NCBI GenBank assembly: GCA_031279305.1
Contig: JAITIS010000043.1
Span: forward strand, 1 to 13,936
Length of the DNA stretch: 13,936 nucleotides
Direction of reading: 5' to 3'
Source: Candidatus Margulisiibacteriota bacterium
GTDB taxonomy: Bacteria; Margulisbacteria; Termititenacia; Termititenacales; Termititenacaceae
Numbering within the stretch: the stretch's first letter is position 1; each line of letters opens with the position of its first letter. Below the pieces are notes generated by a model that saw only the letters and a program-made list of their open reading frames with translations, made no database searches and was not told the origin of the DNA. Shown one piece after another: positions 1 through 6,799 of the stretch. The position numbers and the translations under genes are program-made.

Positions 1-611
1 AAATTGCCGTTGTTTAACTCCGCGCGCATATCGACAATCTCCGCAGGCGGCAGAGGGCGGCCATTGATCCGCTGCGGCAGATAAATATAACCATACCGCC
101 CGTCCGGCGGATTTTGAAACAAATAAAAAGTTTCCAGCGCCGGGGTGGCCGTGCCCAAAATCAACTTGGCTCCGCAGAGCCGCGCGCGTTCCAAGGCTGT
201 CCGCACGGCATTGTAACGGGGATTATTATCCTGTTTGTAGGAGTTGTCCTGTTCTTCATCGATGACAATCAAGCCTAAATCCCGAAACGGCGCAAAAAGA
301 GCCGAACGCGCGCCGACCACTAACCGCGCCTCGTTATTAACAATTTTCTGCCAGTTTTCCCGGCGTTCTTTTGGTGTCAGCGCGCTATGCAAAACAGCAA
401 TGTTAAATCTTGCGGCAAAACGTTTAATCGTTTGGGGTGTGAGCGATATTTCCGGCACCAGCACGATAACCTGTTTGCCGGCGGCGATAACCTGCGCCGC
501 GGCCCGCAAATATATTTCGGTCTTGCCGCTGCCGGTCACTCCGTGCACCAGAGTAAACTGTTTTTGCCGGATCAATTCCAAGGCGGCGACCTGCGCGGAA
601 GTAAGCTGCAT
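1..611 (-). CDS. priA: PriA-family primosomal helicase, partial, begins at the helicase core
   Basis: This encodes the first 203 residues of a PriA-type superfamily 2 helicase, the replication-restart protein that reloads the replicative helicase at stalled forks. The 3' part lies beyond the left edge. Visible motifs are Walker A GVTGSGKTEIY (residues 24-34), LVPEISLTPQ (51-60), GARSALFAPF, the motif II region IDEEQDNSYKQ and LGTATPALET. Normal PriA has about 200 residues (3'-DNA-binding and winged-helix domains) before Walker A; here only 23 precede it. The ATG at 611 lies 7 nt after the stop of the membrane-protein gene. The frame is open further upstream to 1035, but that stretch reads as non-PriA sequence and overlaps the membrane gene. 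Motif II reads DEEQ where PriA usually has DEEH. Family identity is secure; whether the N-terminus is truly missing is inferred. No clear Shine-Dalgarno site precedes the ATG. Confidence 0.88.
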   Translation of the reverse strand, partial: MQLTSAQVAALELIRQKQFTLVHGVTGSGKTEIYLRAAAQVIAAGKQVIVLVPEISLTPQTIKRFAARFNIAVLHSALTPKERRENWQKIVNNEARLVVGARSALFAPFRDLGLIVIDEEQDNSYKQDNNPRYNAVRTALERARLCGAKLILGTATPALETFYLFQNPPDGRYGYIYLPQRINGRPLPPAEIVDMRAELNNGN

Positions 612-618
612 AGCGGGA

Positions 619-1722
619 TTATATCTGCAATTCTCCCGACTGCGCCAGCGCGCGTTTAAGAGCGAACGGATAGATCAGCTGCTCCGCCAGCGCCACCAAC
701 ACTGCGGCGGAAAGCACAAGCGTGTCAACGCGCCAGAGCCAGAGCAGCAAGATCAGCGTGCCGCCGCTGACCTGCAGCCCCCGGTTAATCCGGCGCGTGA
801 AATCCGCGCCAAAAAGACACAGCCCGGCCAGTAAATTATAAAGATGAAAAACCAGAAAACGCCCGGCCCAAAGCAGCGCCGCGGCGCCCCAGACAGGCCA
901 GTCCAAACGTATATAATAAATTATCGGCCAGAAAACCAGCGCGCCAAGCAGCCACTCTAGCTCCAGTTTGCACTTAGTATCCAGCACTTTCAGTCCCGAT
1001 AGAGCATTGGCCGCGCCCAGCGCCAGAGCGCAGGTCACTGCCGGCCGGCCGGCCAGATAAACCAGCCAGATAAAGCCCAGTTGCAAAGCCCGCGCCAGCA
1101 GAGAGCCGGGCGGCATTTTGGCCAGCCGCACAAACAAAAACCAGAGCAAAAAGAAAACCGCTGTCCAAACAAGGCTTTGCGCGACATCCCAGATTTCCGA
1201 GCGAATAATATCCGCCGCCGCCAGCGCCACAAACACGCTCAAGGCCATAAGCGGCGGCAGTATCGCCGTCAGAGGCCCGCGCGCGGGCAGGGACAGCATA
1301 CGCCGAAAAGACTGCTGATAGACCGGCAAAAAAAAGGCCGCGGTGAAACACAGAGCCCAGGGCAGGCAGGCTTCCAGATAATTTAAGCGCCACGCGGCCA
1401 GCAGCGCGCCGCCCAGCAAAAATAAATAAACGGCGCAAACGCTGAAAAAAAGTTTATACAGCCGGCCGCGCACCGGCTCCAGACGCCGCCAGGGCAAAGC
1501 GTTGCCGGTCAGGTAGGCCGCCAGAATAAGCAGTAAAGGGAAAATTGCCGGGGCAAAACCGAATATCTCGGCTGCCGGACTGGCTGTTTTCCAGATCCAG
1601 CCCAGCAAACCGGAACCGGCCAGAAAAAAAGCCAGCGAAGCAGGCAAATACCCAGCCAACACCGTTCCGCTTAAAAAAGAAATTAGATGCGCGGCTCCCT
1701 CCACAGGGAAAAAGGCGGACAC
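619..1722 (-). CDS. Polytopic membrane protein, 367 aa, possible distant PlsY relative
   Basis: A very hydrophobic protein with about ten predicted membrane segments (roughly residues 12-34, 58-74, 88-112, 116-135, 152-172, 182-200, 211-243, 256-271, 277-303 and 320-347). I do not recognise a family with confidence. Residues 13-75 recall the N-terminus of the PlsY acyl-phosphate:glycerol-3-phosphate acyltransferase: FLSGTVLAGYL resembles the PlsY opening, AGSGLLGWIWKT the GSGNIGATNV motif, and TGNALPWRR the GHIFPVFLRFKGGKG motif. The PlsY residues that matter most (GSGN, the GH histidine, the GGKG loop) are not kept, so it would be non-canonical or unrelated. It is also longer than the usual 200 or so residues. 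It starts at GTG 3 nt after the pseudopilin stop and ends 7 nt before the PriA start, so the three genes look co-transcribed. The start is uncertain: no good Shine-Dalgarno site precedes this GTG. Confidence 0.72.
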   Translation of the reverse strand: MSAFFPVEGAAHLISFLSGTVLAGYLPASLAFFLAGSGLLGWIWKTASPAAEIFGFAPAIFPLLLILAAYLTGNALPWRRLEPVRGRLYKLFFSVCAVYLFLLGGALLAAWRLNYLEACLPWALCFTAAFFLPVYQQSFRRMLSLPARGPLTAILPPLMALSVFVALAAADIIRSEIWDVAQSLVWTAVFFLLWFLFVRLAKMPPGSLLARALQLGFIWLVYLAGRPAVTCALALGAANALSGLKVLDTKCKLELEWLLGALVFWPIIYYIRLDWPVWGAAALLWAGRFLVFHLYNLLAGLCLFGADFTRRINRGLQVSGGTLILLLWLWRVDTLVLSAAVLVALAEQLIYPFALKRALAQSGELQI

Positions 1723-1725
1723 CTT

Positions 1726-2196
1726 TTAACGTTTAAGCGCCTGCAGGCTGGACTGCACTATATCATCCGAGCCGGCCGGCAGGGTCAATTTATTGTTTTG
1801 AGGAGAAGCGGCCGCCGTGTCATCAATGCCGTCGATGCCTTTGGAATAAATAACATAATACTCCGCGCCGCCCGGAACATAGCCGGTCAGATACCCGTAA
1901 GTTTTATACTCCAAACCGTCCTCATCCGCCACCACAGCAGTCTGCCACGGATCGCCCGGCAATCGGTCCAAAATGGCCGGACGGGCATTCAGCAATTCGT
2001 TCAAGCCCGCTGGATAGCGGTTATTATGCCGGTAAAAAGATTCTACCGCGATCTGTATCGTCTGGATTTCTTTGGCGGCTTTGGCCAGCCAAGCGTCGTT
2101 TTGCATGCCTCTATACGAGGGAATAATGATGGCGATCAGAATCGAAACCACCGCCATTACGATCAGCATTTCAATAAGCGTGAACCCTTTGCGCAT
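1726..2196 (-). CDS. Type II secretion/type IV pilin-like major pseudopilin (GspG-like)
   Basis: A 156-residue prepilin-like protein. The N-terminus MRKGFTLIEMLIVMAVV is a class III prepilin signal: cleavage is expected after Gly4, Phe5 becomes the methylated first residue, and Glu9 is the conserved Glu+5. A single hydrophobic helix follows (about residues 5-27), then the polar helix AKAAKEIQTIQIAVESFY. The C-terminal half carries a DPW motif and YVIYSKGIDGIDD, which resemble the GspG DPWGNPY and calcium-loop region. It would be processed by a PilD-type peptidase and assembled into a short inner-membrane-anchored pilus. No other secretion gene is present, so it may be an orphan. An in-frame ATG at 2205 would add MRI, but it overlaps a -10-like TAGAAT; the ATG at 2196 sits 7 nt after that hexamer, which favours the shorter form. 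Confidence 0.86.
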   Translation of the reverse strand: MRKGFTLIEMLIVMAVVSILIAIIIPSYRGMQNDAWLAKAAKEIQTIQIAVESFYRHNNRYPAGLNELLNARPAILDRLPGDPWQTAVVADEDGLEYKTYGYLTGYVPGGAEYYVIYSKGIDGIDDTAAASPQNNKLTLPAGSDDIVQSSLQALKR

Positions 2197-2203
2197 TATC
2201 CTC

Positions 2204-2212
2204 ATTCTAGCA
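2204..2212 (-). promoter_or_regulatory. Extended -10 promoter of the pseudopilin operon
   Basis: On the minus strand TGCTAGAAT (TGn plus TAGAAT) ends 7 nt before the ATG at 2196. A transcript starting 7-8 nt downstream would begin at the start codon, so the message would be leaderless. The hexamer overlaps the alternative ATG at 2205, which argues against that start. No clear -35 is seen, as is acceptable for extended -10 promoters. Confidence 0.5.
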
Positions 2213-2253
2213 AAATTTTAAGTGTTTTGGTACTTTTGGATTTTTCGCGGCTT

Positions 2254-2262
2254 TGCTACAAT
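2254..2262 (+). promoter_or_regulatory. Extended -10 promoter of leuB
   Basis: TGCTACAAT matches an extended -10 (TGn plus TACAAT). A T-rich stretch upstream contains TTGGAT at 2236-2241 as a weak -35 with a 15 nt spacer. Transcription would start near 2269, giving a leader of about 25 nt that includes the Shine-Dalgarno site. It lies back to back with the pseudopilin promoter in a 97 nt divergent intergenic region. No attenuator or leucine-rich leader peptide fits in this short leader. Confidence 0.5.
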
Positions 2263-2282
2263 GAAAACAATAAAAGTTTTTT

Positions 2283-2287
2283 AGGAG
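2283..2287 (+). promoter_or_regulatory. Ribosome binding site of leuB
   Basis: AGGAG with a 6 nt spacer fixes the leuB ATG at 2294. It shows that this organism uses classical Shine-Dalgarno initiation for some genes, in contrast to several neighbours that lack it. Confidence 0.8.
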
Positions 2288-2293
2288 CGCGCG

Positions 2294-3358
2294 ATGACCA
2301 GAAAAATAGCCGTGCTGGCCGGCGACGGCATAGGGCCGGAAATAGTGGAACAGGGACAGAAAATTTTAGAAAAAGTAGCGGGTAAATACGGGCTGGCTCT
2401 GGAATTTATTCCGGCCAATATCGGCGGAGCCGCCATAGACCAAGAAGGATCCGCTTTGCCGGAAACCACTTTGCGGATCTGCCAGAGCGCGGACGCGATA
2501 TTTTTTGGCTCGGTCGGCGGGCCTAAATGGGAAACCCTGCCGCCGGATAAACAGCCGGAGCGCGCCGCCCTGCTGCCTCTGCGCAAAATATTTAATCTCT
2601 ACGCCAATCTCAGGCCGGCTCTGCTTTTTAAGCAGCTAAAATCCGCCTCGCCGCTGCGTCCGGACATTGCCGGAGAGGGATTTGATATGCTGATCATCCG
2701 CGAACTGACCGGCGGCATTTATTTCGGCGAGCCTAAAGGCCGCGATTCCGACAAAGCCTTTGACACGCTGGTGTACAGCGTCCCGGAAGTGGTGCGCATC
2801 GCTAAAATCGCTTTTGAGGCCGCGCGCAAACGGCGCAAAAAAGTTACTTCTATCGATAAAGCCAATGTGCTTACTACTTCGGTGATGTGGCGCGAGGTGG
2901 TCTGCGAGGTGGCCAGAGATTATCCTGACATCGCGCTCAATCATCTATATATCGACAACGCCGCGATGCAGCTGATCAAAAATCCCGGCCAGTTTGACGT
3001 GCTGCTCTGCGACAATATGTTTGGCGACATACTCTCGGACGAGGCATCGATGCTCACCGGTTCGCTCGGTATGCTGCCCTCGGCTTCGCTTGGCGGCGGA
3101 ACTTTTGGCCTGTATGAGCCGTCCGGCGGGTCCGCGCCGGATATAGCCGGACAGGGATTGGCCAATCCCATAGCCCAGATACTCTCGGCTGCGCTGTTAT
3201 GCAAATACACGCTGGGCCGCGGCGATATTCACGACAGTATATTTCAGGCGGCTGGACAAGTATTGGACGCGGGTTACCGCACTCGTGATATAATGTCCGC
3301 AGGCTGCGTTGAAGTCAGCACAGCCCAAATGGGCGAGCTGATCCGCAACAAGCTGTAA
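2294..3358 (+). CDS. leuB: 3-isopropylmalate dehydrogenase
   Basis: A 354-residue NAD-dependent decarboxylating dehydrogenase of the isocitrate/isopropylmalate family. It oxidises 3-isopropylmalate to 2-ketoisocaproate (after decarboxylation) in cytoplasmic leucine synthesis. Visible features are GDGIGPE near the N-terminus, the LeuB-type segment RPALLFKQLKSASPLRPD, the substrate loop RELTGGIYFGEPKGR, the YxxxEVVRIAKIAFEAARKRRKKVTSIDKANV region with the catalytic Lys, and DNMFGDILSDEASMLTGSLG with the metal-binding aspartates. GSAPDIAGQGLANP is the cofactor loop. The length is normal for LeuB. leuA and leuCD are not adjacent. Tartrate or homoisocitrate dehydrogenase are less likely given the ELTGGIYFGEP loop. 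The DUF1858 gene follows 10 nt downstream and is probably co-transcribed. Confidence 0.95.
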   Translation: MTRKIAVLAGDGIGPEIVEQGQKILEKVAGKYGLALEFIPANIGGAAIDQEGSALPETTLRICQSADAIFFGSVGGPKWETLPPDKQPERAALLPLRKIFNLYANLRPALLFKQLKSASPLRPDIAGEGFDMLIIRELTGGIYFGEPKGRDSDKAFDTLVYSVPEVVRIAKIAFEAARKRRKKVTSIDKANVLTTSVMWREVVCEVARDYPDIALNHLYIDNAAMQLIKNPGQFDVLLCDNMFGDILSDEASMLTGSLGMLPSASLGGGTFGLYEPSGGSAPDIAGQGLANPIAQILSAALLCKYTLGRGDIHDSIFQAAGQVLDAGYRTRDIMSAGCVEVSTAQMGELIRNKL

Positions 3359-3362
3359 GGAG
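3358..3362 (+). promoter_or_regulatory. Ribosome binding site of the DUF1858 gene
   Basis: AGGAG with a 6 nt spacer before ATG 3369, overlapping the last base of the leuB stop codon. It supports expression from the leuB transcript. Confidence 0.75.
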
Positions 3363-3368
3363 TGAATT

Positions 3369-3566
3369 ATGCCGATAAACAAAGATATGTCCATAATGGA
3401 GGTTTTGGAAAAATATCCAGAATCTATACCGGTGCTGCAATCGCTCAATTTGGGCTGTTTGGGCTGTATCGCCGCTTCCGGCGAGAGCCTGGAGCAGGGC
3501 TTGTCCGCCCACGGCCTGAATGTCGCGGAAGTGCTGGACAGTCTGAATAAGGCCATAGCTAAATAA
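3369..3566 (+). CDS. DUF1858 / hybrid-cluster-associated redox disulfide domain protein
   Basis: A 65-residue stand-alone DUF1858 domain. The opening KDMSIMEVLEKYPESIPVLQSLNLGCLGCIAASGESLEQGLSAHGLN is a typical match, with the CxxC pair at Cys29 and Cys32 in GCLGC. Proteins of this type are found in anaerobes and are thought to act through the redox-active cysteines; the exact partner is unknown. A strong Shine-Dalgarno AGGAG at 3358-3362, overlapping the end of leuB, sets the start. It probably shares the leuB transcript, though no functional link with leucine synthesis is evident. Confidence 0.9.
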   Translation: MPINKDMSIMEVLEKYPESIPVLQSLNLGCLGCIAASGESLEQGLSAHGLNVAEVLDSLNKAIAK

Positions 3567-3588
3567 TCTGCAACGTTTTTAGTTTTTT

Positions 3589-3594
3589 TACGAT
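3589..3594 (+). promoter_or_regulatory. -10-like hexamer before the 381-aa gene pair
   Basis: TACGAT ends 8 nt before ATG 3603 with no Shine-Dalgarno site between. It lies within a T-rich tract that follows the DUF1858 stop. No good -35 is seen. It suggests a near-leaderless transcript for the gene pair, but the match is modest. Confidence 0.35.
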
Positions 3595-3602
3595 AGCAGC
3601 TT

Positions 3603-4748
3603 ATGTTAAAGAAACTCATCAATACCGATATTTCTGCCGCGCAATCTAGGCAAACCGGCGGATATTCTAAATTTATCCAAAAAGAGATTGTCAAAGTGTC
3701 CAATCTGCTCAATGAGATCACGCCGCGCGCGGACAGCAAAACCATCAACCGCATTGCCCAGTCGCTTCTATTTTATTATCCTTTGTTCAGCTGTCTTATT
3801 AAAAACAATCCTGAGCTGAGGGTCACCACCCAGCAGAGCTTTTTTTCCTTGCACGGCCTGTTAAATAACGATCGGAATGCCTTTGGCAAAGCGAACAGGA
3901 TTTATCCGGCCAAACTGGATCAGCAAAACTTTGAAAATATATCTCGAAAAATAACCGGACTGAGACTTAATTTTAACAAAAACATTCTCTTAACCACCCT
4001 ATTGATCACCAATAATTACGGAATATTTACCGACAATGCCGCCTATCAATATTACAGTATGGAAAACGCGATGGCGGATTATGTCGCGGAGTTTTTGTCA
4101 GTTCGGGACATAGATTTTGCCAGTTTTGCTTTGAGGTATTCCAGCAGTATTCAAAGTTTTATCAACGGGGAGCTGTCACTAAAAATTTTGCAGAAAAAAA
4201 TACTGCCGCAATTAAAAATATATGCTCAGCAAGATGCGCGGCTGTATTATATTTTTATTCTGCTCAATTTAATTAACGCGCATATTCCTCCGCTGGATTA
4301 TATAAATAATCAAAATGCCGCATACTACACAAATCTTTTTGACGCGGAAAAATTCCTGAAACAGGGGCCCCAATTATTTACAAGCAGTCTGCCCGCCGCT
4401 CAGGCCGAGCGGTTACGCTCTGGATTGTCCAGCAAGGAGTTCGAAGGTCTCAATGTCTTTAATCTCTATCCGTTAATAAACACCTTAAAACCTTCTCTGG
4501 AACAGGCTGACAAATTTATAAACTATATTGCTCGGCTGGCTAAAGAGCCAAAAATTCGGGGCAAAGATATTATTTTTTTCACGACGGATTCGCCGGAAAA
4601 ATATCTGGATCTGCAGGAAGACCTGGCCGCTCGTCTCGACGTTTATACAGAAGCGGATTTTCTGGACCCGGTAAATCAAAAATTCTTAGGCTATCGTTAT
4701 TATATAAACAACGAGCACAATTATATCCGCATCTACGCCACTCCCTAA
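3603..4748 (+). CDS. Unknown protein, 381 aa: degenerate HD-like paralogue of the next gene
   Basis: Unrecognised protein with no signal peptide or clear membrane segment. Read against the next gene it shows a consistent by-eye alignment: NFENI (110-114) with AFEYI, LLITNNYG (133-140) with LMADHDIG, INGE (187-190) with MLGE, LLNLIN (220-225) with LLTLID, and YT plus FLG at identical positions 348-349 and 361-363. Where the next protein has the HD pair, this one has Asn137-Asn138. The equivalents of its H132, H164 and D208 are Tyr148, Ser180 and Asn225. It therefore looks like a metal-free pseudoenzyme, perhaps a regulator or partner of its neighbour. Base composition is visibly more A/T-rich than in leuB or xer. 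Function is unknown. The gap to the next gene is 15 nt, so the two are probably one operon. Confidence 0.82.
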   Translation: MLKKLINTDISAAQSRQTGGYSKFIQKEIVKVSNLLNEITPRADSKTINRIAQSLLFYYPLFSCLIKNNPELRVTTQQSFFSLHGLLNNDRNAFGKANRIYPAKLDQQNFENISRKITGLRLNFNKNILLTTLLITNNYGIFTDNAAYQYYSMENAMADYVAEFLSVRDIDFASFALRYSSSIQSFINGELSLKILQKKILPQLKIYAQQDARLYYIFILLNLINAHIPPLDYINNQNAAYYTNLFDAEKFLKQGPQLFTSSLPAAQAERLRSGLSSKEFEGLNVFNLYPLINTLKPSLEQADKFINYIARLAKEPKIRGKDIIFFTTDSPEKYLDLQEDLAARLDVYTEADFLDPVNQKFLGYRYYINNEHNYIRIYATP

Positions 4749-4763
4749 AAAAGAACCCGCGCT

Positions 4764-5909
4764 ATGTACATTTCCGGTTACGATGAAAAACTGCCGCGTG
4801 AAATCCAAATAGTGCTCAATATGGGCGTAAACTCCGGCAAGGAAACCGCGCAGTGGGCCTATCCAGAACGGCAGGAAGAGTTTTTTTTCAAGCATTACGC
4901 TCATCTACAAGAATTAAAAAAAAGAGTGCCGTCTAAATACGAGCACACTCTGCGGCATTTTGCCAGTTATCTAAACCTAAAGAAAACGCTGGCCGATTTT
5001 TACCGGCCTTCTGAATATCTAAAAGCCCCCGCTTTGTCTCCAGAAGCATTCGAGTATATCCAGCTCCGCGCCAAAGAAATATTAAAAGACTATGAACTTT
5101 TTTTCATCAGCCTGATGGCTGATCACGACATTGGCTGTATCAACGACCCAACCAAACACACTATAGCCAGCGGAGAATTATGCATCGCGGATTTCATTCG
5201 GCTGGGCTTTACCCCGCGGCTGGTGGACGCGGCTAAAATTATCATTGCCAATCATTCATATCTCGGCGACCTGATGCTGGGCGAGGCGCCTTTTGGCTAC
5301 TATAAAAAGGCACTCTGTAAAAAATTAGCCGCTTGTAATATGGAACAAAAAGGCTTTGAGCTTTTATTCCTGCTAACTCTGATAGACATCAATTCCCTGA
5401 ACATCGGAAGTATGTTAAACAACGATCACTTTGTTTACCAAAAACAAATTTTGGATCGTTCTATTTTTGAGAAACCAGTTAGTGAGTTGATGAGGTTTCG
5501 CACGAGTAGAATTTCAGAGCTCATTGATCCAAACAATATCAATCCGGCATTTCACGATGTATATCTGCAATATTTTTTTGATATTTTTAATCCGGTAAAT
5601 CCCAAAAATAAAAATTTATTTCTGCGCTCGACCAAGCGGGACGGTTTAATCGCGGAAAAATTTCTAAACCAGATCTGCCAGCTTTGGACGAAAACCGGCG
5701 GTCAAAAAAAGTATGATTATTTAGGCTTCAATAACGGCTGTCTGGAAAAAAATGATCCAAAATTGTATGCAATCCACAAAGAACTTTGTCTGGAAAGCCA
5801 ATTTTACACTATCGATAATTGCGTCGATCTGGCCAATAATACATTTCTAGGTTTTCCTTACCGTCAATCTCAGGAGTTTTTGGAAATAATAATTCGGCTT
5901 AAAGATTAA
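4764..5909 (+). CDS. HD-domain-like protein, 381 aa, putative phosphohydrolase
   Basis: A cytoplasmic-looking protein with an apparent HD-type core: YEHTLRH (first His, H61), MADHDIG (H121-D122), extra histidines H132 and H164 in IIANHSYLGDL, and the terminal Asp D208 in LLTLIDINSLNIG. The order and spacing resemble the HD domain of PII uridylyl-removing enzymes and other large HD hydrolases; in that family these residues bind the metals that hydrolyse phosphoester or nucleotide bonds. The substrate is unknown and no nucleotidyltransferase domain is present. The C-terminal third (about 240-381) has no recognised motif but is shared with the preceding gene. It is A/T-richer than its neighbours. 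The stop codon overlaps the convergent xer stop by 4 nt (5906-5909), leaving no room for a terminator. No Shine-Dalgarno site precedes the ATG. Confidence 0.8.
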   Translation: MYISGYDEKLPREIQIVLNMGVNSGKETAQWAYPERQEEFFFKHYAHLQELKKRVPSKYEHTLRHFASYLNLKKTLADFYRPSEYLKAPALSPEAFEYIQLRAKEILKDYELFFISLMADHDIGCINDPTKHTIASGELCIADFIRLGFTPRLVDAAKIIIANHSYLGDLMLGEAPFGYYKKALCKKLAACNMEQKGFELLFLLTLIDINSLNIGSMLNNDHFVYQKQILDRSIFEKPVSELMRFRTSRISELIDPNNINPAFHDVYLQYFFDIFNPVNPKNKNLFLRSTKRDGLIAEKFLNQICQLWTKTGGQKKYDYLGFNNGCLEKNDPKLYAIHKELCLESQFYTIDNCVDLANNTFLGFPYRQSQEFLEIIIRLKD

Positions 5910-6799
5910 GGCCGCGGGTGATGCCGCGCAAACACCTGTCTCAGGCGGTCTCTAGTGATATGCGTGTAAATCTGCGTGGTAGAGAGCGAGGAATGTCCCA
6001 GCAGTTCCTGCACGGCGCGCAGGTCCGCCCCGCTTTCCAGTAAATGCGTGGCAAAAGAATGACGCAGAGTATGCGGCGTGATTTTTTTAGACAGGCCAGA
6101 CCGCAGGGCATAGGCGGCCAGATTACGCTCCACCGAGCGGGCGGTCAGACGAGCGCCCCGGAGATTAAGAAATAAAGCCGTCTCTTTAGTGTCCGGCACC
6201 AGCCGCGGACGGATATACCGCAAATAATTATTAAGCAGCCGGACAACGCGGGGAGTTATCAAGACCACTCGCTCTTTCGCGCCCTTGCCCAAAATACGTA
6301 TCTCGGCGCTGTCCAGACTAAGATCGTCCGGCTCCGCATCGACCAGCTCGCTGACGCGGATGCCGGAAGTGTAAAGCAGTTCATAGATAGCCGTATCGCG
6401 CCCGCGGATCAGCGCGTCTTCATTGCGCTCCACCACGCCAAGCAGTTTATTTATTTCCGCGGCAGTTAAAAAATCCGGTATTTCTCTGGCCAATTTCGGA
6501 GAATTTATTTTCTGCCAAGGATCGGCGGCAATAATTTTCTGCCTAACCAAATAACGGCCGTAAGATTTGTGCGCTGCGATACACCTAGCGATCGAGCGTT
6601 TGGAATAATTTAATTTATGCAAATAGGCCAAATAGGAGCGGATAAGTTCTGCCCGCAGGGCGCCGTAAGTTTTTTGCGGATTGACACCCTGTTCTCGGCA
6701 GTATTTTTCAAAATAACGCAGGTCTCTGGCGTAATTGCTAAGCGTATGGACAGAATAATTTTTATTATCGCGCAGAAAATCCAGAAATTTCTGGATCAT
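5906..6799 (-). CDS. xerD: Tyrosine recombinase XerC/XerD family
   Basis: A 297-residue site-specific recombinase, normal Xer length. The N-terminal SAM-like core-binding domain covers about residues 1-90 (IQKFLDFLRDNKNYSVHTLSNY opening). The catalytic domain has Arg148 in TSGIRVSEL, Lys172 in GKGAKER, His243 and Arg246 in HTLRHSFATHLL, His269 in LLGHSSLSTTQIYTH and the nucleophile Tyr278. All six catalytic residues are present, so it should be active, most likely resolving chromosome dimers at dif. XerC cannot be told from XerD from this window, so the symbol is provisional. The frame is open upstream to 6925, but MIQKFLDF at 6799 matches the family start. Its ATG overlaps the stop of the upstream peptidase gene (ATGA), implying translational coupling. 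Confidence 0.93.
   Translation of the reverse strand: MIQKFLDFLRDNKNYSVHTLSNYARDLRYFEKYCREQGVNPQKTYGALRAELIRSYLAYLHKLNYSKRSIARCIAAHKSYGRYLVRQKIIAADPWQKINSPKLAREIPDFLTAAEINKLLGVVERNEDALIRGRDTAIYELLYTSGIRVSELVDAEPDDLSLDSAEIRILGKGAKERVVLITPRVVRLLNNYLRYIRPRLVPDTKETALFLNLRGARLTARSVERNLAAYALRSGLSKKITPHTLRHSFATHLLESGADLRAVQELLGHSSLSTTQIYTHITRDRLRQVFARHHPRP

Noticed and set aside
244..834. Plus-strand 196-codon open frame across the priA start
   Set aside because: It is antisense to priA and the membrane gene, with Arg/Ala/Gln-rich composition and no motif.
612..1034. N-terminal extension of the PriA frame up to the stop at 1035
   Set aside because: The frame is open, but the codons nearest the ATG read LLNARWRSRENCRYNPA, not a PriA N-terminal domain, and they overlap the membrane-protein gene in another frame.
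3567..3602. T-rich tract after the DUF1858 gene as a rho-independent terminator
   Set aside because: I could find no GC-rich hairpin before the T run.
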